NCBI RefSeq assembly: GCF_038443385.1
Contig: NZ_CP151726.1
Coordinates: 6,262,001 to 6,326,000 of the forward strand
Direction of reading: 5' to 3'
DNA length: 64,000 bases
Origin: Stieleria varia
GTDB taxonomy: Bacteria > Planctomycetota > Planctomycetia > Pirellulales > Pirellulaceae
Below are positions 16,447 through 24,532 of the stretch, in pieces; the first letter of the stretch is position 1, and each line of letters starts with the position of its first letter. The position numbers and the translations under genes are program-made. Below the pieces are notes generated by a model that searched no databases, was not told the origin of the DNA, and saw only the letters and a list, made by a program, of their open reading frames with translations.

Positions 16447-17699
16447 CATATTTCGTATCCGAGTGGAACTTGTTTTAGTAGCACCCAACCGTTGGCGCGA
16501 ACTCCTTGTCGTAAATATCGGCCATCAGGCCATCCGTCCTCGCGAGGAAAATGATTATCGGGTGTGACGACCACTCGAAAGTTGCCTTTGCCATCATCGG
16601 TTGGGAAGACTCGGTTGACTTTACCGCCAAAAGTCCCGACGGCGACCGAGGGCCAGCCGACGAACTGCACCGCCGGCCAGCCTTCGAATTGCAAGCGAAC
16701 CCGGTCACCTTCTTTGATCAGAGGCATATCGTTCCCGCTGACTTTCATCTCCACCGCCAGCTCATCGGTATCGGGCACGATCACAAACAGTTGGTCGCCT
16801 TCCTTGACCGTGTCGCTGCCTGCGACGCCGAACCATTGTTGGATGTAGCCGGAACGCGGCGCGCGAACTTCCAACCGATCCATTTCGTTGCGTTTGGTCC
16901 GTAAGTCGACGATCTCTTTTTCGACCGTATTGAGCTTTTGGAGTGCTTCGAGAACCTTTTGGTTGGCCATCTGATTCTTCAAATCGATCTCATGCAGTTT
17001 GGATTGGATTTCTTCTTCTTTGGACAACAGTGTCGCCCACAATTCCTCCACCGCATTCTCGGCCTTGCTGACTTTGGCGAACTGGGATTCCACCGCCTGT
17101 TGTTTGGAAAACAACTCTTCCCGGGAGATCAGTCCCTGGCTGACCACGCGTTCAGCAATCCGCAACTGATTTCGTTTGTCTTGCAACTCGGCTTGCGCAG
17201 CGGCGACCTCGTCCTTTGCTTGGTCCCATTTACGCTTGGCGGCTTCGTAATCTTGCTTGAGCGACAGCGCCATTGCTGCGCCGCTGTTTTCCTGCAAGGT
17301 AACGCCCTGCTCGGCAACTTCCAAACTGGACTTGGCCGCAGCTTCCTTGGACTCCATCGCAACGATTTGCGTATCGATTTGCGAGACACCTTCCGAGGCG
17401 AACGGCGTCAACCGCAGCAACAAGTCGTTTTCTTCCACATAGCTGCCTTCGCGAAGTCCCGGCTTGACGTAACTGACCACGCCTTTGGAGGGACTCATCA
17501 CAGGTTGCGGGCGTTTTTGAGGGTCCAAGGCGACCACTGCTCCGATTCCCGGAGCTGTTTGTCGCCAAGGCACGAACACCAGCCCGATGATCGCGAAGAA
17601 CAATGTGATGAATGTCAGCCGAGCGCACTTGCGGATCAGTCCGCCGGTGCGAACCAATTGCATCGCAGGAAAGTCGGTCGGATTGGATCGGGTGAACAT
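16341..17699 (-). CDS. HlyD-family membrane-fusion (periplasmic adaptor) protein
   Basis: It links an inner-membrane transporter to TolC. Started at ATG 17699 (MFTRSNPTDF), because the 65 extra codons upstream come partly from repeat DNA. Domains in order: one N-terminal membrane helix (LTFITLFFAIIGLVFV), first half of a lipoyl-like domain (GVVSYVKPGLREGSYVEE), a long coiled-coil hairpin (~100-290), second lipoyl half (RAPRSGYIQQWFG..TVKEGDQL), a beta-barrel, and a Lys/Asp-rich tail (GKDKDKDKG). It lies between the ABC-like gene and the TolC gene on the same strand, but a MITE sits between it and the ABC gene. Confidence 0.88.
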   Translation of the reverse strand: MFTRSNPTDFPAMQLVRTGGLIRKCARLTFITLFFAIIGLVFVPWRQTAPGIGAVVALDPQKRPQPVMSPSKGVVSYVKPGLREGSYVEENDLLLRLTPFASEGVSQIDTQIVAMESKEAAAKSSLEVAEQGVTLQENSGAAMALSLKQDYEAAKRKWDQAKDEVAAAQAELQDKRNQLRIAERVVSQGLISREELFSKQQAVESQFAKVSKAENAVEELWATLLSKEEEIQSKLHEIDLKNQMANQKVLEALQKLNTVEKEIVDLRTKRNEMDRLEVRAPRSGYIQQWFGVAGSDTVKEGDQLFVIVPDTDELAVEMKVSGNDMPLIKEGDRVRLQFEGWPAVQFVGWPSVAVGTFGGKVNRVFPTDDGKGNFRVVVTPDNHFPREDGWPDGRYLRQGVRANGWVLLKQVPLGYEIWRQLNGFPAIVADDEPATGKDKDKDKGVKVKLPKP

Positions 17700-17790
17700 G
17701 ATGCGTAATTGTGGAGTTGTTTGGTGATGGATCGAGGATCGCGTTTGGCTGCGTCCCCTCACGATGTGAAATGTCGCTTGATCTTCCAGA

Positions 17791-17823
17791 TCGATAGCGG
17801 CTGATGAATAATCCGGGCTAATG
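17791..17823. repeat. Fragment of the GATAGCG/GGCTGATGAAT repeat, left target copy of MITE B
   Basis: CGATAGCGGCTGATGAATAA matches one end of the 11726-11808 palindrome. Its last ten bases, CGGGCTAATG (17814-17823), are repeated exactly at 18121-18130 on the other side of MITE copy B. Confidence 0.75.
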
Positions 17824-18120
17824 CTGGGCTGATCAAAGTTTGGGGTTGACATTGTTTTTTCAGTCCATGTTTTCGTTCCATGCATCGCAATCAAAGTGAG
17901 CCTCAGGCGCTAGCCGTGGGCCGGCACCACAATCCGCCTCAGGCGCTAGCCGTGGGCCGGCACCACAATCCGCCTCAGGCGCTAGCCGTGGGCCGGCACC
18001 ACAATCCGCCTCAGGCGCACGGCTAGCGCCTGAGGCTCACTGGGACCACCAGCTGCGCCGGCAGTAGGGACATAAACTTGCGCAAACCCAAAATGCCACA
18101 ACCCCAAACTTTGAGCAGTC
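17824..18120 (-). mobile_element. MITE-like element, copy B, with 10-bp target-site duplication, inside the secretion operon
   Basis: Terminal inverted repeats CTGGGCTGATCAAAGTTTGG (left) and CCAAACTTTGAGCAGTC (right) enclose the family's hairpin, reversed relative to copy A. It is flanked on both sides by the exact 10-base direct repeat CGGGCTAATG (17814-17823 and 18121-18130). Removing the element and one repeat restores the palindrome CGGGCTAATGCCCG, so the insertion is clear. The hairpin's left arm plus loop is tandemly repeated at a 36-base period (units start at 17901, 17937 and 17973, with a final partial unit at 18009). It separates the ABC-like gene from the HlyD gene. Confidence 0.88.
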
Positions 18121-18158
18121 CGGGCTAATGCCCGAACGACGTCAGTCGGCAACTCCTT

Positions 18159-20333
18159 CTAGCTAGTCAGTCTCAAGTAAATCTTTTGGTCACACCACGC
18201 GGCAACGTCTGCGCATTGTGTGTTGACGATCAGCGTCCAAGGACAATCTTTGGCGGTCAGATTCTGCATGATCTCACTGCGTTTTTCTTCAGCCAAATAG
18301 TCCAACACTCCGTCGACGATCAACACCTTGGGCAACGTCACGACGGCCCGTGCCAGGGTCAATTGGCGTGCTTGGATGTGCGTCAACGGATATCCGTCTG
18401 TTTGCAATTGCGTTTGTAATCCGTCTCGCAATCGGACCACGTCATCGGAGAGTCCCGCTGTCTTGAGAGCTTGTTGAATCCGGGCCCGCGCCGACCCACT
18501 GCGTCCCAGGTCAATGTTTTCTTGCAGCGTGCCATGGAACACATCTCCGCGTCCCGAATAAGCGATCAACTCGCCATGGCTGTTGGCGGCGGCCACCGAA
18601 GCGTCGATTCCGGCGATCTGTATCAGACCGCTGGTGGGTGAACAAAGTCCGGCCAACGCGCGCGTCAGCAACGCCCTGGCATTGGTGTCGTCACCCAACA
18701 GTGCCACATGGCTGCCGGCCTGGATGGATTGTTTCTCGATGTTCACTTTGGGAGTCACGAATCCGAACGACAATTGGCTCCACTTGACTTCCGCAGGTCG
18801 ATTATCCACGACACCAAAATCTTGACGCGGATCGACTGGCAGATCGATCAAGTGACCGACTTTGTCGATGCCCGCCATCAAGTCATAGAATTTCTCCAGC
18901 GACTTGCCTCCCTTGGCGAACGCACCCACGACGGTGGTCACCACCAGTTCGCTGGCGACCAACTGCCCCAGCGTCAATTGACCGATGATGACCAGCCAGC
19001 CGCCCAGTCCGAGCAACGCGGTCGACGCGATGGTTTGCAGACCGATGGCGAAGATCACTTGGCGAATGACGACACGGAACTGACTCTTGCGAGCTTGCAA
19101 GTAATCGGCGGTCAATTGGTTGGCTTTGGTGATCGCCAAGGATTCCCCGCCGCCGACTTTGAATACCGATGGCATCGCTAGAACATCTTGCAACCAATGG
19201 GCAACACGGTACTTGGTGATCGATTCGTCGATCGCGGTTCGGATCCCGCCGAACCCCAGCATCCAAGTGATAAACACCATCGAGATGAGCAAGATGATGT
19301 CGAACCCGAGCAGGAACGGGTGATAGAACGCCAACAAGATCATGCCGATCATGGTCGTCAAGACGATCGAAACACCGTCCAGCAACAACACCGCGATCGC
19401 TTTTTGGATCGTCATGATGTCGAACACACGATTGGCCAACTCGCGTGGATACTCGCCTTCCAGGGCATGCTGATTGACGCGAGGAAACCGGTGTGCCAAG
19501 TCACCTACGATCCGCACGAACTGACGACGTTGCATGATTTCGACGACGATCGTCTGCAGAACCTTCAGCACCCCCGACAGTCCCAGGCATACCAGCAGGA
19601 TCAAACCGAGCACGATCAGAGGCTGAATGAAAATGCCCCAACTGACGACGTTGACCAGCGACTCGATCGCCAGCGGCGTTGCCAAACCAAGGATGCCTGC
19701 CACAAACGCAAACAAGACGACCGTCCATACGTCTCGGCGGTCCAATGCGATCAGCATCAGAAACCGCTTGAGCGGTTTCATGTGTTCGTGATGATCGTGA
19801 TGATCATGCGAATGACCGCCAGAGGTGATGCTGTCGCAGGAGAGCTCTCGTCGGCAGAGAATCGCTGCGATTGTGTTCTTGGGACGTATCAGGCGATGGA
19901 CCTGTCGCGCGGTCAGTTTCCGGATCCGAGTCTGTTCGCCGATCGTGCATGCTTCAAAGCGTCTGCCGCTTCCCTCGGTCAGCACGGTCCACTGTTCATT
20001 GGGAGACAGCAGCACCACGGGAAATCCGTTTCTCAGGAACTCTGTGATATCTTGGGTGTCGTCTTCGGTCAGGACCGTGGTGGCAATTCCGGCATTGCTC
20101 GCACTGAGATTCAGACCCGCAATCGCTTGTGCCCCTGGCCTGGAGAGATCCGTTTCGGCTGCGTCGTCGCGGCCACGAACGTCCGCCCTGTCGACCGAGA
20201 CATGGAGCGCCAGCCCGACTTGAGTCAAAACCTTGAATAAAACGTCTTCGTCGCCCTGACGGCGTTCAGAGATCGGAACCGATGCCTCAGCATCCGATTT
20301 GCTTTGATTGCTATCCATGGGAGAGTCAGACAT
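18159..20333 (-). CDS. Type-I-secretion-like ABC protein with fully degenerate nucleotide-binding domain
   Basis: A 724-residue protein with exporter architecture: an N-terminal cytosolic domain (~30-160) resembling an inactive C39-peptidase-like domain, a His-rich stretch (HSHDHHDHHEH, 174-184), a six-helix transmembrane domain (~200-470) and a C-terminal ABC-type domain (~515-724). Every catalytic motif is altered. The Walker A slot is GDDTNARAL (547-555, no GKS/T). The Q-loop has no Gln (YSGR, 592-595). The signature is LTHIQ (650-654). Walker B ends VDG with no catalytic Glu (Asp674, Gly675). The H-loop residue is Asn704. The fold-defining framework is kept (AGL..PTSG, GTLQENI, LTLARAVV), so this is not random decay. 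HlyD and TolC genes follow on the same strand. ATP hydrolysis by this chain is unlikely. Confidence 0.85.
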   Translation of the reverse strand: MSDSPMDSNQSKSDAEASVPISERRQGDEDVLFKVLTQVGLALHVSVDRADVRGRDDAAETDLSRPGAQAIAGLNLSASNAGIATTVLTEDDTQDITEFLRNGFPVVLLSPNEQWTVLTEGSGRRFEACTIGEQTRIRKLTARQVHRLIRPKNTIAAILCRRELSCDSITSGGHSHDHHDHHEHMKPLKRFLMLIALDRRDVWTVVLFAFVAGILGLATPLAIESLVNVVSWGIFIQPLIVLGLILLVCLGLSGVLKVLQTIVVEIMQRRQFVRIVGDLAHRFPRVNQHALEGEYPRELANRVFDIMTIQKAIAVLLLDGVSIVLTTMIGMILLAFYHPFLLGFDIILLISMVFITWMLGFGGIRTAIDESITKYRVAHWLQDVLAMPSVFKVGGGESLAITKANQLTADYLQARKSQFRVVIRQVIFAIGLQTIASTALLGLGGWLVIIGQLTLGQLVASELVVTTVVGAFAKGGKSLEKFYDLMAGIDKVGHLIDLPVDPRQDFGVVDNRPAEVKWSQLSFGFVTPKVNIEKQSIQAGSHVALLGDDTNARALLTRALAGLCSPTSGLIQIAGIDASVAAANSHGELIAYSGRGDVFHGTLQENIDLGRSGSARARIQQALKTAGLSDDVVRLRDGLQTQLQTDGYPLTHIQARQLTLARAVVTLPKVLIVDGVLDYLAEEKRSEIMQNLTAKDCPWTLIVNTQCADVAAWCDQKIYLRLTS

Positions 20334-20468
20334 CGGTTTCCAAGAGATTCATTCAAACGGAGTATTAAGCAAGTGGCAGGCAGATCTCACCATGTGTCAC
20401 GTCACACCTATTTTCATCGGCAAGACAAGTCTCGGCATCGAGCAAAGTCGTCTTCTGGGGCTGAATCA

Positions 20469-21275
20469 CTATCGAGGCTGGCTAGGCAAATTACTCGCCT
20501 GGATCTTTTCGTTCGCGTAATTGTCCACTTCGTGAACGTTCAGATCGTCGCTGTACTGATCCGTCCGAACGATGATGATTTCCCCGTGAGAGTCCTGTTC
20601 AATGGCGGCCCCGTGGTGTCGAGAAAGCTCCAGAGTCGCAAGAAACCAACCAATCAGTGCCGATTTGTGGATTCCGCCCTCGATCAAATCCAGCAAAGGT
20701 ACGGAATTCCGATCGGCCAATCGTTTGTGAATCCGCTGCATGTAAACGTGGATCGGCGTGTCGTCGTAGATGACTTCGGTTTGCGGCGGCCCTTTGGATT
20801 CCCGCATGATCCGGCCAAAAGCGCTGACGAGGTCCCAAATCTCCAAATCCGCGATCGGCTGATCGCCTGGATCGATGCGGCGAGACGGCAAATCGTCGCT
20901 CATCCGCTCGTATCGCTGTTGCCATCGGCCAGCCATCTCGTCCAGCACAGCCGCCGCGTCTCGAATCTCCTTGTATTGCAGCAAACGCTCGACCAATTCG
21001 GACTGCGGGTCCTCGATTTCCTCCACCGCCTCCTCTTCGTCTGCCGGTCTGGGCAGCACCGCTTGGCTTTTCAGCTCCACCAGGGTGCTGGCCAAGTCGA
21101 CGAAATCACCCACGTCGGTCAAATCGAGTTCTTGCAGGATTTCCAGGTATTCACCGTACTGGTCGATCACTTTGGCCAACGAAACCTCCATCAAGCTGAC
21201 TTCCTGGCGACGGGCCAAGTAGAGCAGCAAGTCCATGGGACCTCGGTAAATCGGCAATTCGACGCGAAATGTCAT
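20469..21275 (-). CDS. scpA: Segregation and condensation protein A (ScpA kleisin)
   Basis: The kleisin subunit of the Smc-ScpAB condensin, which bridges Smc heads to compact and segregate chromosomes. Started at ATG 21275 (MTFRVELPIYRGPMDLLLYL), matching the family's opening; the frame extends 17 codons upstream without conservation. The N-terminal helical domain (to ~100, with LDLTDVGDFVDLASTLVELK) contacts the Smc neck. An acidic linker follows (DEEEAVEEIED), then a winged-helix C-terminus. Length, ~268 residues, is usual. No scpB or smc is nearby. It is divergent from ilvN. Confidence 0.9.
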   Translation of the reverse strand: MTFRVELPIYRGPMDLLLYLARRQEVSLMEVSLAKVIDQYGEYLEILQELDLTDVGDFVDLASTLVELKSQAVLPRPADEEEAVEEIEDPQSELVERLLQYKEIRDAAAVLDEMAGRWQQRYERMSDDLPSRRIDPGDQPIADLEIWDLVSAFGRIMRESKGPPQTEVIYDDTPIHVYMQRIHKRLADRNSVPLLDLIEGGIHKSALIGWFLATLELSRHHGAAIEQDSHGEIIIVRTDQYSDDLNVHEVDNYANEKIQASNLPSQPR

Positions 21276-21546
21276 GAATGGGTGTACGGCGAACGGTGGT
21301 AAATTGTGCGGCTGAATCGAGACCAAGGTACACCAACCCAGGCCGCAGGGACGAGGTCGCCAGGCGGCAAAAACTTGGTAAAGTCGGCAAAAGGGGCTGA
21401 CTTTCTCGGGATTTTCTCACAAGGCTGTGACCGGGACACACAAGTTGGCCCTTGTTGGTTGGGGCCACCAAAATTATCATTTTCGATTCGTTTCCAGTCC
21501 CTGGTCCCAATCTTACAGTCCCTATCACACACGGTCCCATTCTCTG

Positions 21547-22095
21547 ATGTCCAACCCCATCCAGCGACACGTTCTCTCCGCACTGGTGCAGAACGTTCCC
21601 GGGGTGCTCGCCCATATTTCTGGGATGCTTGCCTCACGCGGATTCAACATCGACTCCCTCGCGGTCGGTGAAACCGAAGACACCCGTTTGTCCCGAATGA
21701 CGTTCGTCGTCGTCGGTGACGATCGAGTCCTGGAACAAGTACGCAAGCAGTTGGAGAAAATCGTCACGGTCGTACGAGTGATCGATGTCAGTGCCCAAGA
21801 CCACGTCGAACGCGACCTGTTACTGGTCCGTGTGAAATGCAGCCAAGGCGGAACCCGCGCCGAACTCCGTGAACTGGCTGATATTTTCCGCGGAAAAATC
21901 GTCGATGTCGGTCCAGAAGAATTGATGATCGAAATGAGCGGTCGTGAAAACAAAGTCCAGGCGTTCATCGAACGTATTCGACCCTACGGGATCACGGAAC
22001 TGGTTCGCACCGGTCGGATCGCGATGGTGCGAAGCGACTGTTTGTCGGCCGAAAAATCCGATTCCAAGGCACAGCCCAGTAGGGCAACCGTCTGA
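21547..22095 (+). CDS. ilvN: Acetolactate synthase small (regulatory) subunit
   Basis: The regulatory subunit of acetohydroxyacid synthase, which makes acetolactate for valine and leucine and gives feedback inhibition. Started at ATG 21547 (MSNPIQRHVLSALVQNVPGV). The N-terminal ACT domain is clear (PGVLAHISGMLASRGFNIDSL, then SRMTFVVVGDD), and the C-terminal domain contains LLLVRVKC, IVDVGPEELMIEMSG and RIRPYGITELVRTGRIAM. About 182 residues, as usual. ilvC follows 220 bases later on the same strand. The large subunit (ilvB) is not in the window. The 270-base upstream region showed no obvious leader peptide or T-box. Confidence 0.93.
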   Translation: MSNPIQRHVLSALVQNVPGVLAHISGMLASRGFNIDSLAVGETEDTRLSRMTFVVVGDDRVLEQVRKQLEKIVTVVRVIDVSAQDHVERDLLLVRVKCSQGGTRAELRELADIFRGKIVDVGPEELMIEMSGRENKVQAFIERIRPYGITELVRTGRIAMVRSDCLSAEKSDSKAQPSRATV

Positions 22096-22314
22096 GCCCG
22101 ATCATCGCTTTCTTGCTGAATACGCGCGGAGCTTTCGTTCACTTCAGGTCTGAGCGTTCCGCTGATCACCTCATCCGGCGCACATCCAGGCCTGCCTTGG
22201 CAATCCGGGTAAGCGTTAAGGGAAAAGCCCAAAAAGCGAACATCGAATTCAACCGGTTTCGCTTTCCAACCTTTCAATACATTCATTGCTTCCTCTCTCG
22301 AAAAGACACTCTCC

Positions 22315-23319
22315 ATGGCTGCCACCATCTACTACGAAAACGACGCTGACCTCTCGCACCTCAAGGGCAAGACCATCGCGATTCTCGGCTACGGTTCACA
22401 AGGACACGCGCAAGCCCAGAACCTTCGCGATAGCGGTTGCAACGTTGTGATCGGACAACGCCCCGGTTCCAAGAACTACGACCTCGCTGTCTCCCACGAT
22501 TTCAAGCCGATGTCGATCGCCGAAGCCACCAAGGCGGCCGATGTCGTCAACGTGTTGTTGCCCGACGAAGTGCAAGCGGACATCTTCAAGTCGGAGATAC
22601 GTGACAACCTGTCCAAGGGCAACATCCTGATGTGCTCACACGGATTCAACATCCACTTTGAACAAATCACGCCTCCCGAAGGTATCGATACCCTGCTGGT
22701 TGCCCCCAAAGGCCCCGGGCACTTGGTACGTAGCGAGTACGAAAAAGGTGGCGGGGTTCCCTGCTTGATCGCCCTGGGCGAAGGAGCAGCCGAGTCGACC
22801 AAGAACATCGGTTTGGCGTACGCGAAAGGCATCGGGGGAACCCGCGGTGGTGTGATTCAAACGTCGTTCGCCGAAGAAACCGAGACGGACCTGTTCGGCG
22901 AACAAGTCGTTTTGTGCGGCGGCGTGAGCGAGTTGGTCAAAGCCGGTTTTGAAACGCTGGTGGAAGCCGGCTATCAGCCCGAAATGGCGTACTTTGAGTG
23001 CATGCACGAACTGAAGCTCATCGTCGACTTGCTCTATCAAGGCGGCTTGAGCTACATGCGTTACAGCATCAGCAACACCGCCGAGTACGGTGACTACGTC
23101 AGCGGTCCGCGAATCATCACGCCCGAAACCAAGCTTGAGATGAAGCGGATCCTGACCGAGATCCAAAACGGAACCTTCGCCCGCAATTGGATCCTCGAAA
23201 ACCGTGGCGGCGCCGCGTTCTTCAAAGCCACCCGTCGTCGCGAGCGTGACCACGGCGTCGAGCAAATCGGCCGCGGCCTCCGCAAGATGATGACTTGGAT
23301 CGAAGAAAAAGAAGTTTGA
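22315..23319 (+). CDS. ilvC: Ketol-acid reductoisomerase
   Basis: IlvC isomerises and reduces acetolactate (or acetohydroxybutyrate) to the dihydroxy acid, using NADPH and Mg2+, the second common step of branched-chain amino acid synthesis. The 334-residue product is a class I enzyme: Rossmann motif [17 protein letters not shown], cofactor loop RPGS, the catalytic segment [10 protein letters not shown], Mg2+ ligands in [10 protein letters not shown] and the helical knot domain ([21 protein letters not shown]). It lies behind ilvN. It converges on the DUF1559 gene, with a set of palindromes between that may end both transcripts. Confidence 0.96.
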   Translation: MAATIYYENDADLSHLKGKTIAILGYGSQGHAQAQNLRDSGCNVVIGQRPGSKNYDLAVSHDFKPMSIAEATKAADVVNVLLPDEVQADIFKSEIRDNLSKGNILMCSHGFNIHFEQITPPEGIDTLLVAPKGPGHLVRSEYEKGGGVPCLIALGEGAAESTKNIGLAYAKGIGGTRGGVIQTSFAEETETDLFGEQVVLCGGVSELVKAGFETLVEAGYQPEMAYFECMHELKLIVDLLYQGGLSYMRYSISNTAEYGDYVSGPRIITPETKLEMKRILTEIQNGTFARNWILENRGGAAFFKATRRRERDHGVEQIGRGLRKMMTWIEEKEV

Positions 23320-23336
23320 TCCAAGGGTGTTAGCCA

Positions 23337-23449
23337 TATGTACGTCAGCCTTATGTACGTCAGCCTTTCTAGGCTGACATACCCCCAGCATGTCAGCCTG
23401 GAAAGGCTGACGTACCCCCGCATGTCAGCCTGGAAAGGCTGACGTACAC
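23337..23449. repeat. Three GTCAGCCT..AGGCTGAC palindromes between convergent genes
   Basis: Three short hairpins built on TGTCAGCCTGGAAAGGCTGA lie head to tail between the stops of ilvC and the DUF1559 gene; two more are at 33316-33376. The position between convergent stops fits a bidirectional terminator role. Confidence 0.75.
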
Positions 23450-23455
23450 CAAGAG

Positions 23456-24406
23456 TCACTGTTCGGTGACGACCTCATGGTCGTTGCGATGGGTCAACCG
23501 CCCCAAGACATCCGTTGAGATGTTCACGTCAAACGTGCGCACACTGCCGTCTGCGAAAACAAAGTTCACACCGCCCACGTGGTAGCTGCCAAAGTTGTTT
23601 TGGAACTGATCGTTGGGAAACCGCGCCAGCGGATAACCCGGTCCGCCACATCGCGAAAAATTCGCCGGGTGGTCCCCGTTGTAAATCGCACCATCCTCGG
23701 GCGAGATTCCTTGACGCAGCGGCCGGACATGTTTCTCGCCGACCAGAATGGTGTTGCTGGCTCCGTCTTCTAAGCTTGCGTAGTTGGTTCGGCTGCTCCA
23801 ACTGACCAACTCGGCGTTGGGCGGCGCGTAATAGCCTTCCGGCACTGTCGGCGGCTCAGTCGCTCCGCGGCCCATGATCATCGCACCGTTGGACGTGATC
23901 CAGTTCCAAACGCCTGCCGGCCCGTGCCCGGCGCTGCACGCGTAATCTGAAACCGTCCCGGGCACATGTCCGCTGATCTCAAAGGGCGACAGAATGTCAT
24001 CGCCCGCGACGCTGATCACCTTCGCGTCCCGGCGACTGGGGCAATAGTACATCGGTATCTGTGTCAAACGTGCTTCGTCACTCTGATAGTAATACTTCAG
24101 CCGATCGTTCCACTCTGCTCTCAACGCCGACTGCTCCATGAACGGCAAGATCAAGAATGCCCAGCTTGTGTAATGGTCGTAGTTTCGGCTGGGCGGCAAT
24201 TCCTTTCGTTGACTTTCAAAATTCTGAACCGCCAGTCCGACCTGTTTCAGATTGTTCTGGCAACTGGTCATCCGAGCCGCTTCTCGAGACGCCTGCACGG
24301 CGGGCAACAACAACCCGACCAAGATGGAGATGATGGCAATGGAAACCAACAACTCGATCAGCGTAAACCCTCGTTGGCGCCGTCTCCGTAATGGTGTGCT
24401 AGGCAT
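23456..24406 (-). CDS. DUF1559 protein with type IV prepilin-like N-terminus
   Basis: A planctomycete-type pseudopilin. Started at ATG 24406 (MPSTPLRRRRQ), preceded by GGAG at a workable spacing. The prepilin signal is RQRGFTLIELLVSIAIISIL, with cleavage expected after Gly and Phe methylation, followed by the hydrophobic helix and AVQASREAARMTSCQNNLKQ. The C-terminal domain carries the DUF1559 end signature GGVNFVFADGSVRTF. About 316 residues. These proteins occur in many copies in planctomycetes; their role in surface fibres or type II secretion-like systems is not settled. It is divergent from the GYF-like gene. Confidence 0.9.
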   Translation of the reverse strand: MPSTPLRRRRQRGFTLIELLVSIAIISILVGLLLPAVQASREAARMTSCQNNLKQVGLAVQNFESQRKELPPSRNYDHYTSWAFLILPFMEQSALRAEWNDRLKYYYQSDEARLTQIPMYYCPSRRDAKVISVAGDDILSPFEISGHVPGTVSDYACSAGHGPAGVWNWITSNGAMIMGRGATEPPTVPEGYYAPPNAELVSWSSRTNYASLEDGASNTILVGEKHVRPLRQGISPEDGAIYNGDHPANFSRCGGPGYPLARFPNDQFQNNFGSYHVGGVNFVFADGSVRTFDVNISTDVLGRLTHRNDHEVVTEQ

Positions 24407-24532
24407 CGGCAATACTCCGTTGACCATTGGCAACATATCGTTGAATGATGAATTTGATTCCCGGGGACGAGACCCATACGTTATAAAGGATCTCAGTCGC
24501 CGGTTCCTCAATGTCGTTCGCGATTTTTTGAA

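Noticed and set aside
19188..20240. 350-codon plus-strand frame opposite the ABC-like gene
   Set aside because: His/Gln/Asp-rich antisense composition with no domain; the minus-strand gene has clear transmembrane helices and a recognisable fold.
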